Shown: positions 1 through 6,656, counted from the first letter of the stretch. The stretch: DNA of 7,929 bases from Silvimonas sp. (GCA_030151005.1 JASLES010000394.1:1-7929); one strand, 5' to 3'. The notes: generated by a model from the letters alone, not told the origin. Numbers and translations: made by a program.

Positions 1-602
1 TTGTTCTTGGTGCGGCGTTGCAATACCTGGATGGCGCGGCGGATTTCGTCATCGCGGCCGATGACCGGGTCCAGCTTGCCCTGGCGAGCGCGCTCGGTCA
101 GATCAAGCGTGTATTTGTTGAGTGCTTCGCGGTTTTGCTCGGCGTCGGCGTTATCTACCGACGAACCGCCGCGCACGGCATCAATAGCCGCTTCAATCGC
201 TTTCTTGTTGCCGCCGTGTTGCTTGAGCAGCTTGGCCGCGTCGCTCTTGTCATCACTCAGCGCCAGGATCAAAGAATCGCTGCTGATGAACTGATCGCCG
301 CGTTTGCTGGCGGTTTTGTCGGTCAGGTTCAACAGGTTAGCCAGATCACGCGACACGGTGATCTCGCCGCCGTTGCCTTCTACCTTGGGCAGGCGATCAA
401 TACTGTCTTGCAACGCTGTTTTCAGCGGCTGCACGTTCACCCCGGCGCGGGCCAGCAAGGCGCCAGTACCGGACTCGGGGTCATTCAGTAAAGCCAGCAG
501 CAAATGCTGCGGCTCGATATAGCTATTGTCGTTAGCCAGCGCCATGCTCTGGGCATCGGCAAAGGCTTGCTGGAACTTGGTGGTCAGTTTGTCGAAGCGC
601 AT
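1..602 (-). CDS. clpB: ATP-dependent chaperone ClpB, N-terminal 200 residues (3' end beyond window)
   Basis: ClpB is the cytosolic Hsp100 disaggregase that threads aggregated proteins through its hexameric ring, working with DnaK/DnaJ/GrpE. The visible protein starts MRFDKLTTKFQQAF. Residues 1-145 or so match the ClpB N-terminal double Clp repeat (IEPQHLLLALL at 29-39; FISSDSFILAL at 105-115). The segment after residue 160 (LNKYTLDLTERARQGKLDPVIGRDDEIRRAIQVLQRR) is the conserved entry to the first AAA+ nucleotide-binding domain. The frame is still open at the left edge, just before the expected Walker A, so both ATPase modules and the coiled-coil middle domain lie outside. An AGAGGG ribosome site sits 5 nt before the ATG. 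A sigma-32-type promoter about 35 nt upstream of the ATG supports heat-shock control. ClpA and ClpC are alternatives, but this linker and domain entry are those of ClpB. Confidence 0.96.
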   Translation of the reverse strand, partial: MRFDKLTTKFQQAFADAQSMALANDNSYIEPQHLLLALLNDPESGTGALLARAGVNVQPLKTALQDSIDRLPKVEGNGGEITVSRDLANLLNLTDKTASKRGDQFISSDSLILALSDDKSDAAKLLKQHGGNKKAIEAAIDAVRGGSSVDNADAEQNREALNKYTLDLTERARQGKLDPVIGRDDEIRRAIQVLQRRTKN

Positions 603-636
603 AGTGGCCCTCTATCAGTGTGCGTTATTGCACAAA

Positions 637-664
637 AGATGGGCACCAATAAGACCATTTCAAG
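637..664 (-). promoter_or_regulatory. Sigma-32 (RpoH) heat-shock promoter of clpB
   Basis: Read on the minus strand, CTTGAAA (664-658) is followed after 13 bp by GCCCATCT (644-637). The family consensus is CTTGAAA, 11-16 bp, CCCCATNT, so all seven -35 bases and six of the seven specified -10 bases match. Transcription would begin near 630, giving a leader of about 28 nt with the ribosome site at 613-608. clpB is a classical RpoH target in proteobacteria, which makes the match credible. The start site is inferred. Confidence 0.85.
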
Positions 665-777
665 CGTGGGGAGATGTGGAAAATTTTTGCTGTGGAAAAC
701 GGAGGAAGGCTTGAAAAGTGACTGAAGGGAAAGGGGTTTGGGTGTGAGGAGGGAAGGGGTACTGGCATACCTCAGAC
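665..777. other. Purine-rich intergenic segment upstream of the clpB promoter
   Basis: No gene is supported between the clpB promoter and the composite repeat. The top strand at 691-760 is markedly purine-biased (about 55 of 70 bases), with runs of G and A such as GAGGAGGGAAGGGG near 746-759. I see no hairpin, terminator or convincing second promoter. It may be plain spacer. A role in clpB promoter geometry is speculative. Confidence 0.4.
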
Positions 778-903
778 TCGTCATTCCCGCGAAGGCGGGA
801 ATCCAGGTGTAAACAAGATGTGCCGCAGGCACAGAAAAGGGTTTGCCAGCAAAAGCCCACCTGGGGTGGGCGTACTGGATTCCGGCGTTCGCCGGAATGA
901 CGA
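778..903. repeat. Composite palindromic repeat: two inverted REP-like hairpins around two small hairpins
   Basis: The left unit (778-806) contains ATTCCCGC-GAAG-GCGGGAAT, flanked by TCGTC and CCAG. The right unit (875-903) is the same 29-base element in reverse orientation, containing ATTCCGGC-GTTC-GCCGGAAT. Each forms a perfect 8-bp stem with a 4-base loop. Relative to each other the units differ at one stem pair, changed on both sides so that pairing is kept, and at one loop base. Inside lie two further perfect hairpins: TGTGCC-GCA-GGCACA (819-833) and CCCACC-TGG-GGTGGG (856-870). The element sits between the 3' end of cysG and the clpB promoter. The layout resembles a bacterial interspersed mosaic element or a small non-autonomous MITE. 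Extragenic hairpins of the ATTCCCGC type are widespread in proteobacteria. No transposase is present. Confidence 0.85.
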
Positions 904-958
904 AGTGGTGGTGTGCGTGAAAGAGTGGTGGTGTCGTACAGGTCTGGACTTACACGCC

Positions 959-2347
959 TCACACTTTCCGCCAAGCCAGTTTCTCCGCCAGCGTCACTAC
1001 GCCCCCCACAATAATCAGAGCGGGCGGCTTCACCCCTTCTTGCTCAATCAGGCCTGGCAACGTGGCCAGCGTGCCAATCAAGGTCTTCTGATGCGGTGTT
1101 GTCGCCTGCTGCACGATAGCCGCCGGGGTATCTGCTATGCGGCCGTGCGCGATCAGTTGTTCGCAAATGCGCCGCGCCTGTTTCACACCCATATAAATCA
1201 CGACGGTTTCAGTCGGGTTGGTCAGTCTTGGCCAATCCAGTTCAATTTCGCCCGCGCGGCGGTGCCCGGTGACAAAGGTGACCGACTGCGCGTAGTCCCG
1301 ATGGGTCAGCGGAATGCCAGCGTAACTGGATGCGCCAGACGCGGAGGTAATGCCTGGCACCACCTCAAACGGGATTTGCGCCGCGGCCAGTTCTTCGATC
1401 TCTTCACCGCCCCGGCCAAAGATAAACGGGTCACCCCCTTTAAGGCGTACAACGGTTTTGCCGGACTGCGCCAGACGCACCAGCAGTCGGTTGATTTCTT
1501 CTTGCGGCAGCGCATGGTTATCAGCCTTCTTGCCGACATAAATGCGCTCTGCGTCGCGTCGCACCAGTTCCACAATGGCAGGTGATACAAGGTTGTCGTA
1601 CAGCACCACATCCGCTTTTTGCATCAGTCGCAAGGCGCGGAAGGTAAGCAGATCCGGGTTGCCCGGGCCCGCGCCTACCAGATAAACCGCGCCCTGAGTC
1701 AGTTCGGCGTCGCTGGCCGCTGCGAGTGATGCATTCAGGCTGGCCAGCGCGCCGGCTTCATCGCCAGCCAGCGCCTGTTCTGCGGCCACACCATCCAGCG
1801 CTTGTTCCCAGAAGCGGCGGCGGGCGCGTTCATCGTCACCAAACCGCAGTTTGACCGCATCGCGCAACTGGCCGGCCAATCTGGCCAGTACGCCGTAACC
1901 GTGGGGCAAGATGGCCTCCAGGCGGGCGCGCAGCAGGCGGGCCAGCACCGGGGCCTGGCCACCGGTAGACAAGGCAATCTGCAGCGGTGAGCGGTCGATA
2001 ATGGCCGGCACAATAAAGCGGCAGCGTGCCGGGTCATCCACCACGTTCACCAGGATGCCACGGGCTTCACAGGCGTCGAAAACCCGCCGGTTGACGATTT
2101 CATCATCTGTGGCGGCAATGACCACGCGTTGCCGCTGGATGTCTTCTTCAGCAAAAGCGCGGGCCACGTGGTTAATCTTGCCCTCACTGGCGTATTGCGC
2201 CAGTTCAGTCACCAATTCTGGCGCAATCAGCGTCACGCTGGCCCCGGCGCCCAGCAGCAAACGCGCTTTGCGCAGGGCGACTTCGCCCCCGCCGACGATC
2301 AGGCCCTCTTGCTGGTTAAGGTCAAGAAACAGCGGGAAATAATCCAT
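959..2347 (-). CDS. cysG: Siroheme synthase CysG (precorrin-2 dehydrogenase/ferrochelatase fused to uroporphyrinogen-III methyltransferase)
   Basis: This cytosolic trifunctional enzyme makes siroheme, the cofactor of sulfite and nitrite reductases, from uroporphyrinogen III. It performs two SAM-dependent methylations, NAD-dependent oxidation of precorrin-2, and iron insertion. Residues 1-148 form the Met8-like half: NAD-binding VGGGEVALRKA at 18-28, NVVDDPARCRF at 101-111 with the presumed catalytic Asp104, and STGGQAPVLARLLR at 127-140, where Ser127 matches the phosphorylated serine known in Salmonella CysG. A linker of 150-215 follows. The methyltransferase half starts at 219, with VGAGPGNPDLLTFRALRL (224-241) and RLKGGDPFIFGRGGEE (301-316), both SAM-binding signatures, and PGITSASGASSYAGIPLTHR (331-350). 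At 462 aa the length is normal for the fused form. The ATG opens directly into the conserved MDYFPLFLDL, but no strong Shine-Dalgarno precedes it. The gene is divergent from the cytochrome at 2507, and the 159 bp between them must hold both promoters, neither of which I can place. Confidence 0.97.
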   Translation of the reverse strand: MDYFPLFLDLNQQEGLIVGGGEVALRKARLLLGAGASVTLIAPELVTELAQYASEGKINHVARAFAEEDIQRQRVVIAATDDEIVNRRVFDACEARGILVNVVDDPARCRFIVPAIIDRSPLQIALSTGGQAPVLARLLRARLEAILPHGYGVLARLAGQLRDAVKLRFGDDERARRRFWEQALDGVAAEQALAGDEAGALASLNASLAAASDAELTQGAVYLVGAGPGNPDLLTFRALRLMQKADVVLYDNLVSPAIVELVRRDAERIYVGKKADNHALPQEEINRLLVRLAQSGKTVVRLKGGDPFIFGRGGEEIEELAAAQIPFEVVPGITSASGASSYAGIPLTHRDYAQSVTFVTGHRRAGEIELDWPRLTNPTETVVIYMGVKQARRICEQLIAHGRIADTPAAIVQQATTPHQKTLIGTLATLPGLIEQEGVKPPALIIVGGVVTLAEKLAWRKV

Positions 2348-2506
2348 GGTCTATCCGGAAAGAGGGGGCAAAGGGGCAGGGTGGGCCTGATGCTGGTCAA
2401 GGCGTACACCATGCCATTGTTCTAGTCTGAACCATTTAGCGGGCGCCAGTACAGCCGCCCATTTTAACGCGAACCGCCCGCGCCATGCCGGGCAAAAGGA
2501 ATCCTC

Positions 2507-2812
2507 ATGTTGCTGCGCAGTGCTTTGTTGTTGCTGGTGTTGTCCACGCCGGCGCTGGCGGCTGAGCCGCAAGATCTGGCCAAGAGCAAAAACTGCTTTG
2601 CCTGTCATGGGCTGGATAACAAAATTGTGGGGCCTGCCTGGAAAGATGTTGCGGCCAGATTCAAGGGGCAAAAGGGCGCAGAACAACTGTTGGCGGGCAA
2701 AATCAAGAATGGCAGTAGTGGCACCTGGGGCGCTGTCCCCATGCCGCCCAACCCGGTCACCGATGCGGAGGCCACCCAACTGGCCAAATGGATTCTGACG
2801 CGCAAATACTGA
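2507..2812 (+). CDS. Secreted monohaem cytochrome c, c551/c8 type
   Basis: This is a small class I cytochrome c, a periplasmic one-electron carrier. The precursor has 101 aa. Residues 1-18 form a Sec signal peptide (MLLRSALLLLVLSTPALA, cleavage expected before Ala19), leaving about 83 residues, the usual size of cytochrome c551. The haem is attached through C30-F-A-C33-H34. VGPAWKDVAARFKG (41-54) is the family's conserved helix after the haem site. Met79 in VPMPPN is the sixth iron ligand. The C-terminal TDAEATQLAKWIL is the conserved closing helix. AAAGGA at 2495-2500 lies 6 nt before the ATG. Family members feed electrons to nitrite reductase or terminal oxidases, so siroheme/haem-pathway cysG next door is suggestive, but no nitrite reductase is visible here. 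A bidirectional terminator follows. The fold is certain; the physiological partner is not. Confidence 0.93.
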   Translation: MLLRSALLLLVLSTPALAAEPQDLAKSKNCFACHGLDNKIVGPAWKDVAARFKGQKGAEQLLAGKIKNGSSGTWGAVPMPPNPVTDAEATQLAKWILTRKY

Positions 2813-2840
2813 ACCCGCGTGGTGGCCACCCGCACCCATG

Positions 2841-2869
2841 AAAAAGCCGGAACGCAATCCGGCTTTTTT
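2841..2869. terminator. Bidirectional intrinsic terminator between the cytochrome and SDR genes
   Basis: The stem AAAAAGCCGGA (2841-2851) pairs with TCCGGCTTTTT (2858-2868) around the loop ACGCAA. It has a T6 tail on the plus strand and a T5 tail on the minus strand. It lies 28 nt after the cytochrome stop and 17 nt after the stop of the convergent SDR gene, so one hairpin can end both transcripts. Confidence 0.92.
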
Positions 2870-2885
2870 GGTCTTTACGGATGGG

Positions 2886-3566
2886 CTACCAGGGTAGCGG
2901 CGTACCGTCAAAATTGTAAAAGTGGCCAGATTCCTCCGGCCCGGCTTGATGGATGACGCGGCGCATGCCGGCCACGGATTCCTCTGGCGTGACCAGCGCG
3001 CCCGGGCCGCCCATGTCTGTCTGCACCCAGCCTGGGTGGAACAACAACACGGTGTGGCGGCGGCCCAGATCGAGCGCCAGGCTTTTCACTGCGGCATTGA
3101 GCCCCGCTTTGGCACTGCGATAGTGATAGGCCGCGCCAGAGTGATTGTCTGCAATGCTGCCCATCTTGCTGGTCAGGGTGGCGATTTTTGCGTGGGTTGC
3201 CAGGCGTGGCAGCACGGCTTCGACTACCTTGATGGGAGCAATGGTGTCGATGGCCAGCGTTTGCAGCCAGGTTTCTACATCCGTATGGCCCAGGTCTTGC
3301 CGGTTGCCGCCGTAGAAGCCGGCATTGTTGATGAGTACGTCGATCCGCTCATCAGCAAGGGCTTGCCCCAGCGCCGCGACGCGAGGCCAATCGGTGATAT
3401 CAAGCTGTATGACTTTGAGCTGGTCTGGCCAGGCGATCTGCAGGCTGGAGAGCGCCGGACTGGTTTCCCGCGCGGTGACAATCACACGCCAGTTGTCTTG
3501 CAAGTATTGAGTGGCAAATTCAAGGCCGATACCTCGGCCTGCGCCAGTAATCAGAACGGTACTCAT
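2886..3566 (-). CDS. Short-chain dehydrogenase/reductase (SDR), C-factor/sniffer-like
   Basis: This is a classical NAD(P)-dependent oxidoreductase of 226 aa with a single Rossmann domain. Visible motifs are the dinucleotide-binding TGAGRGIG at 7-14, Asp56 in LDITD, NNAG at 80-83, a serine in LTSKMGSI (Ser133 is the likely catalytic one), and the active pair Tyr149-x-x-x-Lys153 in YRSAK. HPGWVQTDMGG (177-187) follows, and the gene ends FYNFDGTPLPW. The short length and the SKMGSI and HPGWVQTDMGG motifs resemble the C-factor/CsgA/sniffer branch of the SDRs; the substrate cannot be read from sequence. I chose the ATG at 3566 because it opens directly into STVLITGAG and has GGAG 5 nt upstream. 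A longer in-frame start at 3632 adds 22 unrelated residues. The gene converges on the cytochrome across a shared terminator and is divergent from the DUF4124 gene 83 bp away. Confidence 0.92.
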   Translation of the reverse strand: MSTVLITGAGRGIGLEFATQYLQDNWRVIVTARETSPALSSLQIAWPDQLKVIQLDITDWPRVAALGQALADERIDVLINNAGFYGGNRQDLGHTDVETWLQTLAIDTIAPIKVVEAVLPRLATHAKIATLTSKMGSIADNHSGAAYHYRSAKAGLNAAVKSLALDLGRRHTVLLFHPGWVQTDMGGPGALVTPEESVAGMRRVIHQAGPEESGHFYNFDGTPLPW

Positions 3567-3638
3567 GAAGGCTCCGGGTGCTTGCACAAGAAAGGAATTC
3601 GGTAGGTAGAACACGACAGCAGTGCAGGGCACTGCCTC

Positions 3639-3644
3639 AGGAGG
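3639..3644 (+). promoter_or_regulatory. Strong ribosome binding site fixing the DUF4124 start
   Basis: AGGAGG is a near-perfect anti-16S match, 5 nt before the ATG at 3650. It overrides an upstream in-frame ATG at 3578, which would add 24 residues and hide the signal peptide. Another ATG at 3645 is out of frame. Confidence 0.85.
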
Positions 3645-3649
3645 ATGTT

Positions 3650-4120
3650 ATGCGCAAATCAACGGGTTGCGTACTGCTTGCCGGCCTTCTCGCCGGCCAG
3701 ATGGCCATCGGGGCGGATGTCTACAAATGTCAGGACGAACAAGGTAAGGTGACTTACGGGCAGACCCCTTGCCATGCCCAGCAAAAGCGCCTGCCCTACG
3801 AGGCCGGCTCGGTTACCACCATTGAAGCACCACGCCGGGTGGTTACGCCCACCCCTGCGCCAGTCGACAATGCTGCGCCAACACCCGCTCCATCCGCAGC
3901 GCAAGGCCAGCCCACTCCCAATCCGCAGTTGCCCGCAGGCGACAACTGCAATATGGATAACCCAGCCTACGACCCGGTCTTCTGTCAGCCCAATAATCTG
4001 CGCGCTGTTTACGGCAATCCGACGGATGACAGTGGCCGCGGGTCTTCATCAGATGACGCCAACCGTGGCCAGTTGCTGCGCAATTTGCCGCGGGTTCAGC
4101 CGCTGCCAGGCGGGCGCTGA
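3650..4120 (+). CDS. Periplasmic DUF4124 domain protein with proline-rich linker
   Basis: This protein of 156 aa has no assigned reaction. Residues 1-22 are a Sec signal peptide (MRKSTGCVLLAGLLAGQMAIGA, ending in an A-x-A-like site). Cys7 has no lipobox, so lipidation is unlikely. The mature start VYKCQDEQGKVTYGQTPC (24-41) is the DUF4124 signature, with Cys27 and Cys41 probably forming a disulfide in the oxidising periplasm. Residues 61-95 are Pro/Thr/Ala-rich and likely disordered, a common spacer in cell-envelope proteins. A second short cysteine pair follows (Cys100 in GDNCNMD, Cys112 in VFCQPNN). The tail is polar and rich in Ser, Asp and Arg. pepD follows in the same direction after 107 bp, so shared transcription is possible but not shown. 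The domain call is firm; the function is unknown. Confidence 0.85.
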   Translation: MRKSTGCVLLAGLLAGQMAIGADVYKCQDEQGKVTYGQTPCHAQQKRLPYEAGSVTTIEAPRRVVTPTPAPVDNAAPTPAPSAAQGQPTPNPQLPAGDNCNMDNPAYDPVFCQPNNLRAVYGNPTDDSGRGSSSDDANRGQLLRNLPRVQPLPGGR

Positions 4121-4227
4121 GCGAGCCGGGGTGTGCGGATATTTACTGCCAGTACCGTCGGCCACGGGTAACATCCCGGTTTTCTGTTTGTCCGCTTTTG
4201 ATTGAGTTGATTTAGGGAATAGTAAAG

Positions 4228-5679
4228 ATGCCGTTGTCGCAATTGCAGCCGGCGCTGTTGTGGCGCCACTTTCAGACGCTGTGCAGTTTTCCCCGTCCAT
4301 CCAAGCATGAAGCCGCCTTGCGCGCTCATTTGCAGGAATGGGCCAAAGGCCAGGGCCTGGCGTACGAAGTGGACGCCACTGGCAATCTGCTGATCAAAAA
4401 GCCCGCCACGCCTGGCATGGAAGACCGCCAGACCGTGGTCTTGCAAGGTCACCTGGATATGGTGACGCAAAAAAACGCCGATACCACGCATGATTTCTAT
4501 ACCGACCCGATCCGCCCGCGTGTGCAAGAGGGTTGGGTTCGCGCCGAGGGCACGACACTCGGCGCGGATAACGGCATTGGCGTCGCTGCCGCGCTGGCCG
4601 TGCTGGAAAGCAAAGACATCGAACACGGCCCGATTGAAGTGCTGCTGACGGTTGATGAAGAAGCCGGCATGAGCGGCGTGCACGGTCTGCAATCGGGCTG
4701 GCTGGCGGGCCAGTTGCTGCTTAATCTGGATACCGAAGATTGGGGCGAGTTGTATGTCGGTTGCGCAGGCGGGGTTGATGTCGCCGTTAGCCGCCCGTTG
4801 GCGTACGAGCCCATTACGGCCGGCATGCAAGTCTTGCGCGTGGCAGTCAAAGGACTGCGCGGTGGTCATTCTGGTGTCGACATCCACCTGGAGCGTGGCA
4901 ATGCCAACCGCCTTCTGGCCCGTGTGCTGGACGACTTGCTGGCGCTGCCGCACGCGCGTCTGGTGACGTTTGAAGGCGGCACCTTGCGTAATGCCTTGCC
5001 GCGGGAAGCCTTTGCGGTCATTGCCGTTGCTGAAGAGGGTAGTGATCGTGTCCAGTCAGTGGTGCGCCGCTGGCAACAACGGCTGAGCCGCGAACTGGCG
5101 CGGGTGGATGAAGGCGTCAAACTGAGCGTTGAGAGCGCAGAGGCGACGCAAAGCCTCTCCGTGCAAACCAGCCGTCAGGTCACCGATTTGTTGATGGCGC
5201 TGCCGCACGGGGTATCCCGCTGGAGTCAGGCCGTACCAGGCGTGGTGGAGTCATCCAATAATCTGGGCGTAGTGCGTGTCGGCCAAGCCGGGTTCTCTGC
5301 GTTATTACTGGTGCGCTCGCTCACGGACGAAGGTCAGGATGAAGTCGCCCGCCGGATTGAAGCCATTGCCCGTATGGCGGGCGCGCAATCCGAGCGCTCT
5401 GGGGCTTATCCAGGCTGGACACCCGATCTGTCTTCCACCGCGCTCAAGCTGGTGCAGGATGCCTACCAGGCACGTTATGGTAAGGCTGCCGAGATCAAGG
5501 TGATCCACGCTGGTCTGGAGTGTGGGCTGATTGCAGGTAAATACCCGGCCATGCAGATGGTGTCGTTTGGCCCGACCGTGCGGGGCGCGCATTCGCCGGA
5601 TGAACGGGTTGAAGTTGAAAGCGTGGCGTATTTCTGGGACTTGCTGGTCGACGCGCTCAAGGCAGTGCCGGCGCTTTAA
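4228..5679 (+). CDS. pepD: Aminoacyl-histidine dipeptidase (peptidase D, M20 family)
   Basis: PepD is a cytosolic di-zinc metallopeptidase that cleaves Xaa-His dipeptides such as carnosine, and other dipeptides, for peptide scavenging. The 483-aa length is normal. All metal and catalytic positions expected for clan MH can be seen: His75 and Asp77 in QGHLDMV, bridging Asp114 in LGADNGIG, catalytic Glu144 with ligand Glu145 in TVDEEAGM, Asp168 in NLDTED, and His455 in RGAHSPDE. LRGGHSGVDIHLERGNAN (210-227) belongs to the lid/dimerisation domain inserted between the catalytic halves, and HAGLECG (427-433) is a typical PepD motif. AGGGA at 4214-4218 lies 9 nt before the ATG. The next gene follows on the same strand after 59 bp with no terminator between, so the two may be co-transcribed. 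Confidence 0.96.
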   Translation: MPLSQLQPALLWRHFQTLCSFPRPSKHEAALRAHLQEWAKGQGLAYEVDATGNLLIKKPATPGMEDRQTVVLQGHLDMVTQKNADTTHDFYTDPIRPRVQEGWVRAEGTTLGADNGIGVAAALAVLESKDIEHGPIEVLLTVDEEAGMSGVHGLQSGWLAGQLLLNLDTEDWGELYVGCAGGVDVAVSRPLAYEPITAGMQVLRVAVKGLRGGHSGVDIHLERGNANRLLARVLDDLLALPHARLVTFEGGTLRNALPREAFAVIAVAEEGSDRVQSVVRRWQQRLSRELARVDEGVKLSVESAEATQSLSVQTSRQVTDLLMALPHGVSRWSQAVPGVVESSNNLGVVRVGQAGFSALLLVRSLTDEGQDEVARRIEAIARMAGAQSERSGAYPGWTPDLSSTALKLVQDAYQARYGKAAEIKVIHAGLECGLIAGKYPAMQMVSFGPTVRGAHSPDERVEVESVAYFWDLLVDALKAVPAL

Positions 5680-5738
5680 GACCTGTGGGTGCAGTCTGGT
5701 TTGTTTACCGTTTTTGATCGCGCTGGAGGGCAATATCC

Positions 5739-6602
5739 ATGTCAGTTGAAGACAATCAAATACCTGCTGCACCTTCTAACCCCCCAAGACGAACGTTCCT
5801 TGGCGCTACGCTGGCATCCGGGTTCGCCCTGGCTGTGCGCCCGGTTGCGGCATCGACCATCACGACCGATAGCGTGGGTCTCACTGCTGGCGCGATCACC
5901 ATCGCCGTGGATGGCGGTGACATGCCGGCGTATCGGGCGCGACCGGCCACGGGCCAGGGGCCTTTGCCAGTGGTGATCGTGGTGCAAGAAGTCTTTGGTG
6001 TGCATGAGCACATTCAGGACGTGTGCCGACGCCTTGCCAAACTGGGTTATCTGGCGATCGCCCCCGAGCTGTATTTTCGCCAGGGCGATCCTCGCAAATA
6101 TCCGGAAGTGGCTGATCTGCTCAAGAACATCGTGAGTCAGGTGCCCGATGAGCAGGTACTTTCTGACCTGGATGCCACGGTAAACTATGCCGTTGCCAAC
6201 GGCGGGGATCCAGACCGCTTGGGCCTGACCGGTTTTTGTTGGGGCGGCCGGGCGGCCTGGCTTTACGCGGCACACAATCCGCGGCTGAAGGCCATTGCGG
6301 TGTGGTATGGCCAGGTTGTACAACCGTCCACCCCCAATACCCCCAAATCACCGCTGGAACTAGTGGCGCAGATGAAGGTGCCGGTGATTGCGTTTTATGG
6401 CGCCAAAGATCAGGGTATTACCCAGGAAAATATCGGCAAGATGCGGGCAGCCATGGACGCGGCTGGCAAGCCGTTTGAACTGCACGTCTACCCGGAAGCC
6501 GGGCATGGTTTCAATGCCGATTATCGTCCCAGCTACAATGCAGCGGCAGCTACGGATGCCTGGCAACGCATGCTGGGATGGTTTCACAAATACGGCGTGT
6601 AA
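5739..6602 (+). CDS. Dienelactone hydrolase family protein with Tat signal
   Basis: This is an alpha/beta hydrolase of the dienelactone hydrolase family (287 aa). The family type enzyme opens dienelactones in chlorocatechol breakdown, but many chromosomal members have unknown ester or lactone substrates. Residues 1-39 form a twin-arginine export signal: PPRRTFLGATLASGFALAVRPVAAS, with Arg17-Arg18 before a hydrophobic stretch, so export as a folded protein is expected. The catalytic set is complete: Glu84 in VVQEVFG, nucleophile Cys167 in GFCWGG, Asp224 in YGAKD, and His256 in EAGHGF. GGAGGG at 5725-5730 stands 8 nt before the ATG. The gene follows pepD by 59 bp and is closed by a strong bidirectional terminator. 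No other aromatic-degradation gene is in view, so a role in that pathway should not be assumed. Confidence 0.92.
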   Translation: MSVEDNQIPAAPSNPPRRTFLGATLASGFALAVRPVAASTITTDSVGLTAGAITIAVDGGDMPAYRARPATGQGPLPVVIVVQEVFGVHEHIQDVCRRLAKLGYLAIAPELYFRQGDPRKYPEVADLLKNIVSQVPDEQVLSDLDATVNYAVANGGDPDRLGLTGFCWGGRAAWLYAAHNPRLKAIAVWYGQVVQPSTPNTPKSPLELVAQMKVPVIAFYGAKDQGITQENIGKMRAAMDAAGKPFELHVYPEAGHGFNADYRPSYNAAAATDAWQRMLGWFHKYGV

Positions 6603-6617
6603 ACGGGCCAGGAAACA

Positions 6618-6656
6618 AATCAAAAAAAGCCGGCAGTGATGCCGGCTTTTTTGATT
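6618..6656. terminator. Bidirectional intrinsic terminator between the hydrolase and GNAT genes
   Basis: GCCGGC (6629-6634) pairs perfectly with GCCGGC (6641-6646) around the loop AGTGAT. The stem is extended by A-tract/T-tract pairing (6623-6628 with 6647-6652) and, past one bulged A, by AATC/GATT. It lies 15 nt after the hydrolase stop and 9 nt past the stop of the convergent acetyltransferase. It can serve either strand. Confidence 0.93.

Noticed and set aside
710..716. A second CTTGAAA box, on the plus strand
   Set aside because: No CCCCAT-like box follows at the right distance and no plus-strand gene lies downstream.
818..1585. A 255-codon open frame on the plus strand antisense to cysG
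   Set aside because: It starts inside the palindromic repeat, has no recognisable domain, and is explained by the strong conservation and codon bias of cysG on the other strand.
2419..2432. GTTC-N6-GAAC dyad between cysG and the cytochrome gene as an operator
   Set aside because: Only four base pairs match and it fits no regulator consensus I know, including FNR (TTGAT-N4-ATCAA).
2351..2911. A 186-codon minus-strand open frame overlapping the cytochrome gene
   Set aside because: It is antisense to a cytochrome with signal peptide, CFACH and axial Met, and it runs through the terminator. The low-complexity Gln/Arg content is typical of a shadow frame.
2922..3605. A 227-codon plus-strand frame opposite the SDR gene
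   Set aside because: The SDR frame carries all family motifs; the opposite frame has none.
4165..4179. Possible terminator CGGG-TAACAT-CCCGG followed by TTTTC after the DUF4124 gene
   Set aside because: The stem is only 4 bp and the T run is short; too weak to call.
4096..4953. A 285-codon minus-strand frame opposite pepD
   Set aside because: It is rich in His and Gln with no domain signal, while pepD on the other strand has every metal ligand.
5742..6323. A 193-codon minus-strand frame opposite the dienelactone hydrolase gene
   Set aside because: It has no motif or ribosome site, and the plus-strand frame has an intact catalytic set and Tat signal.
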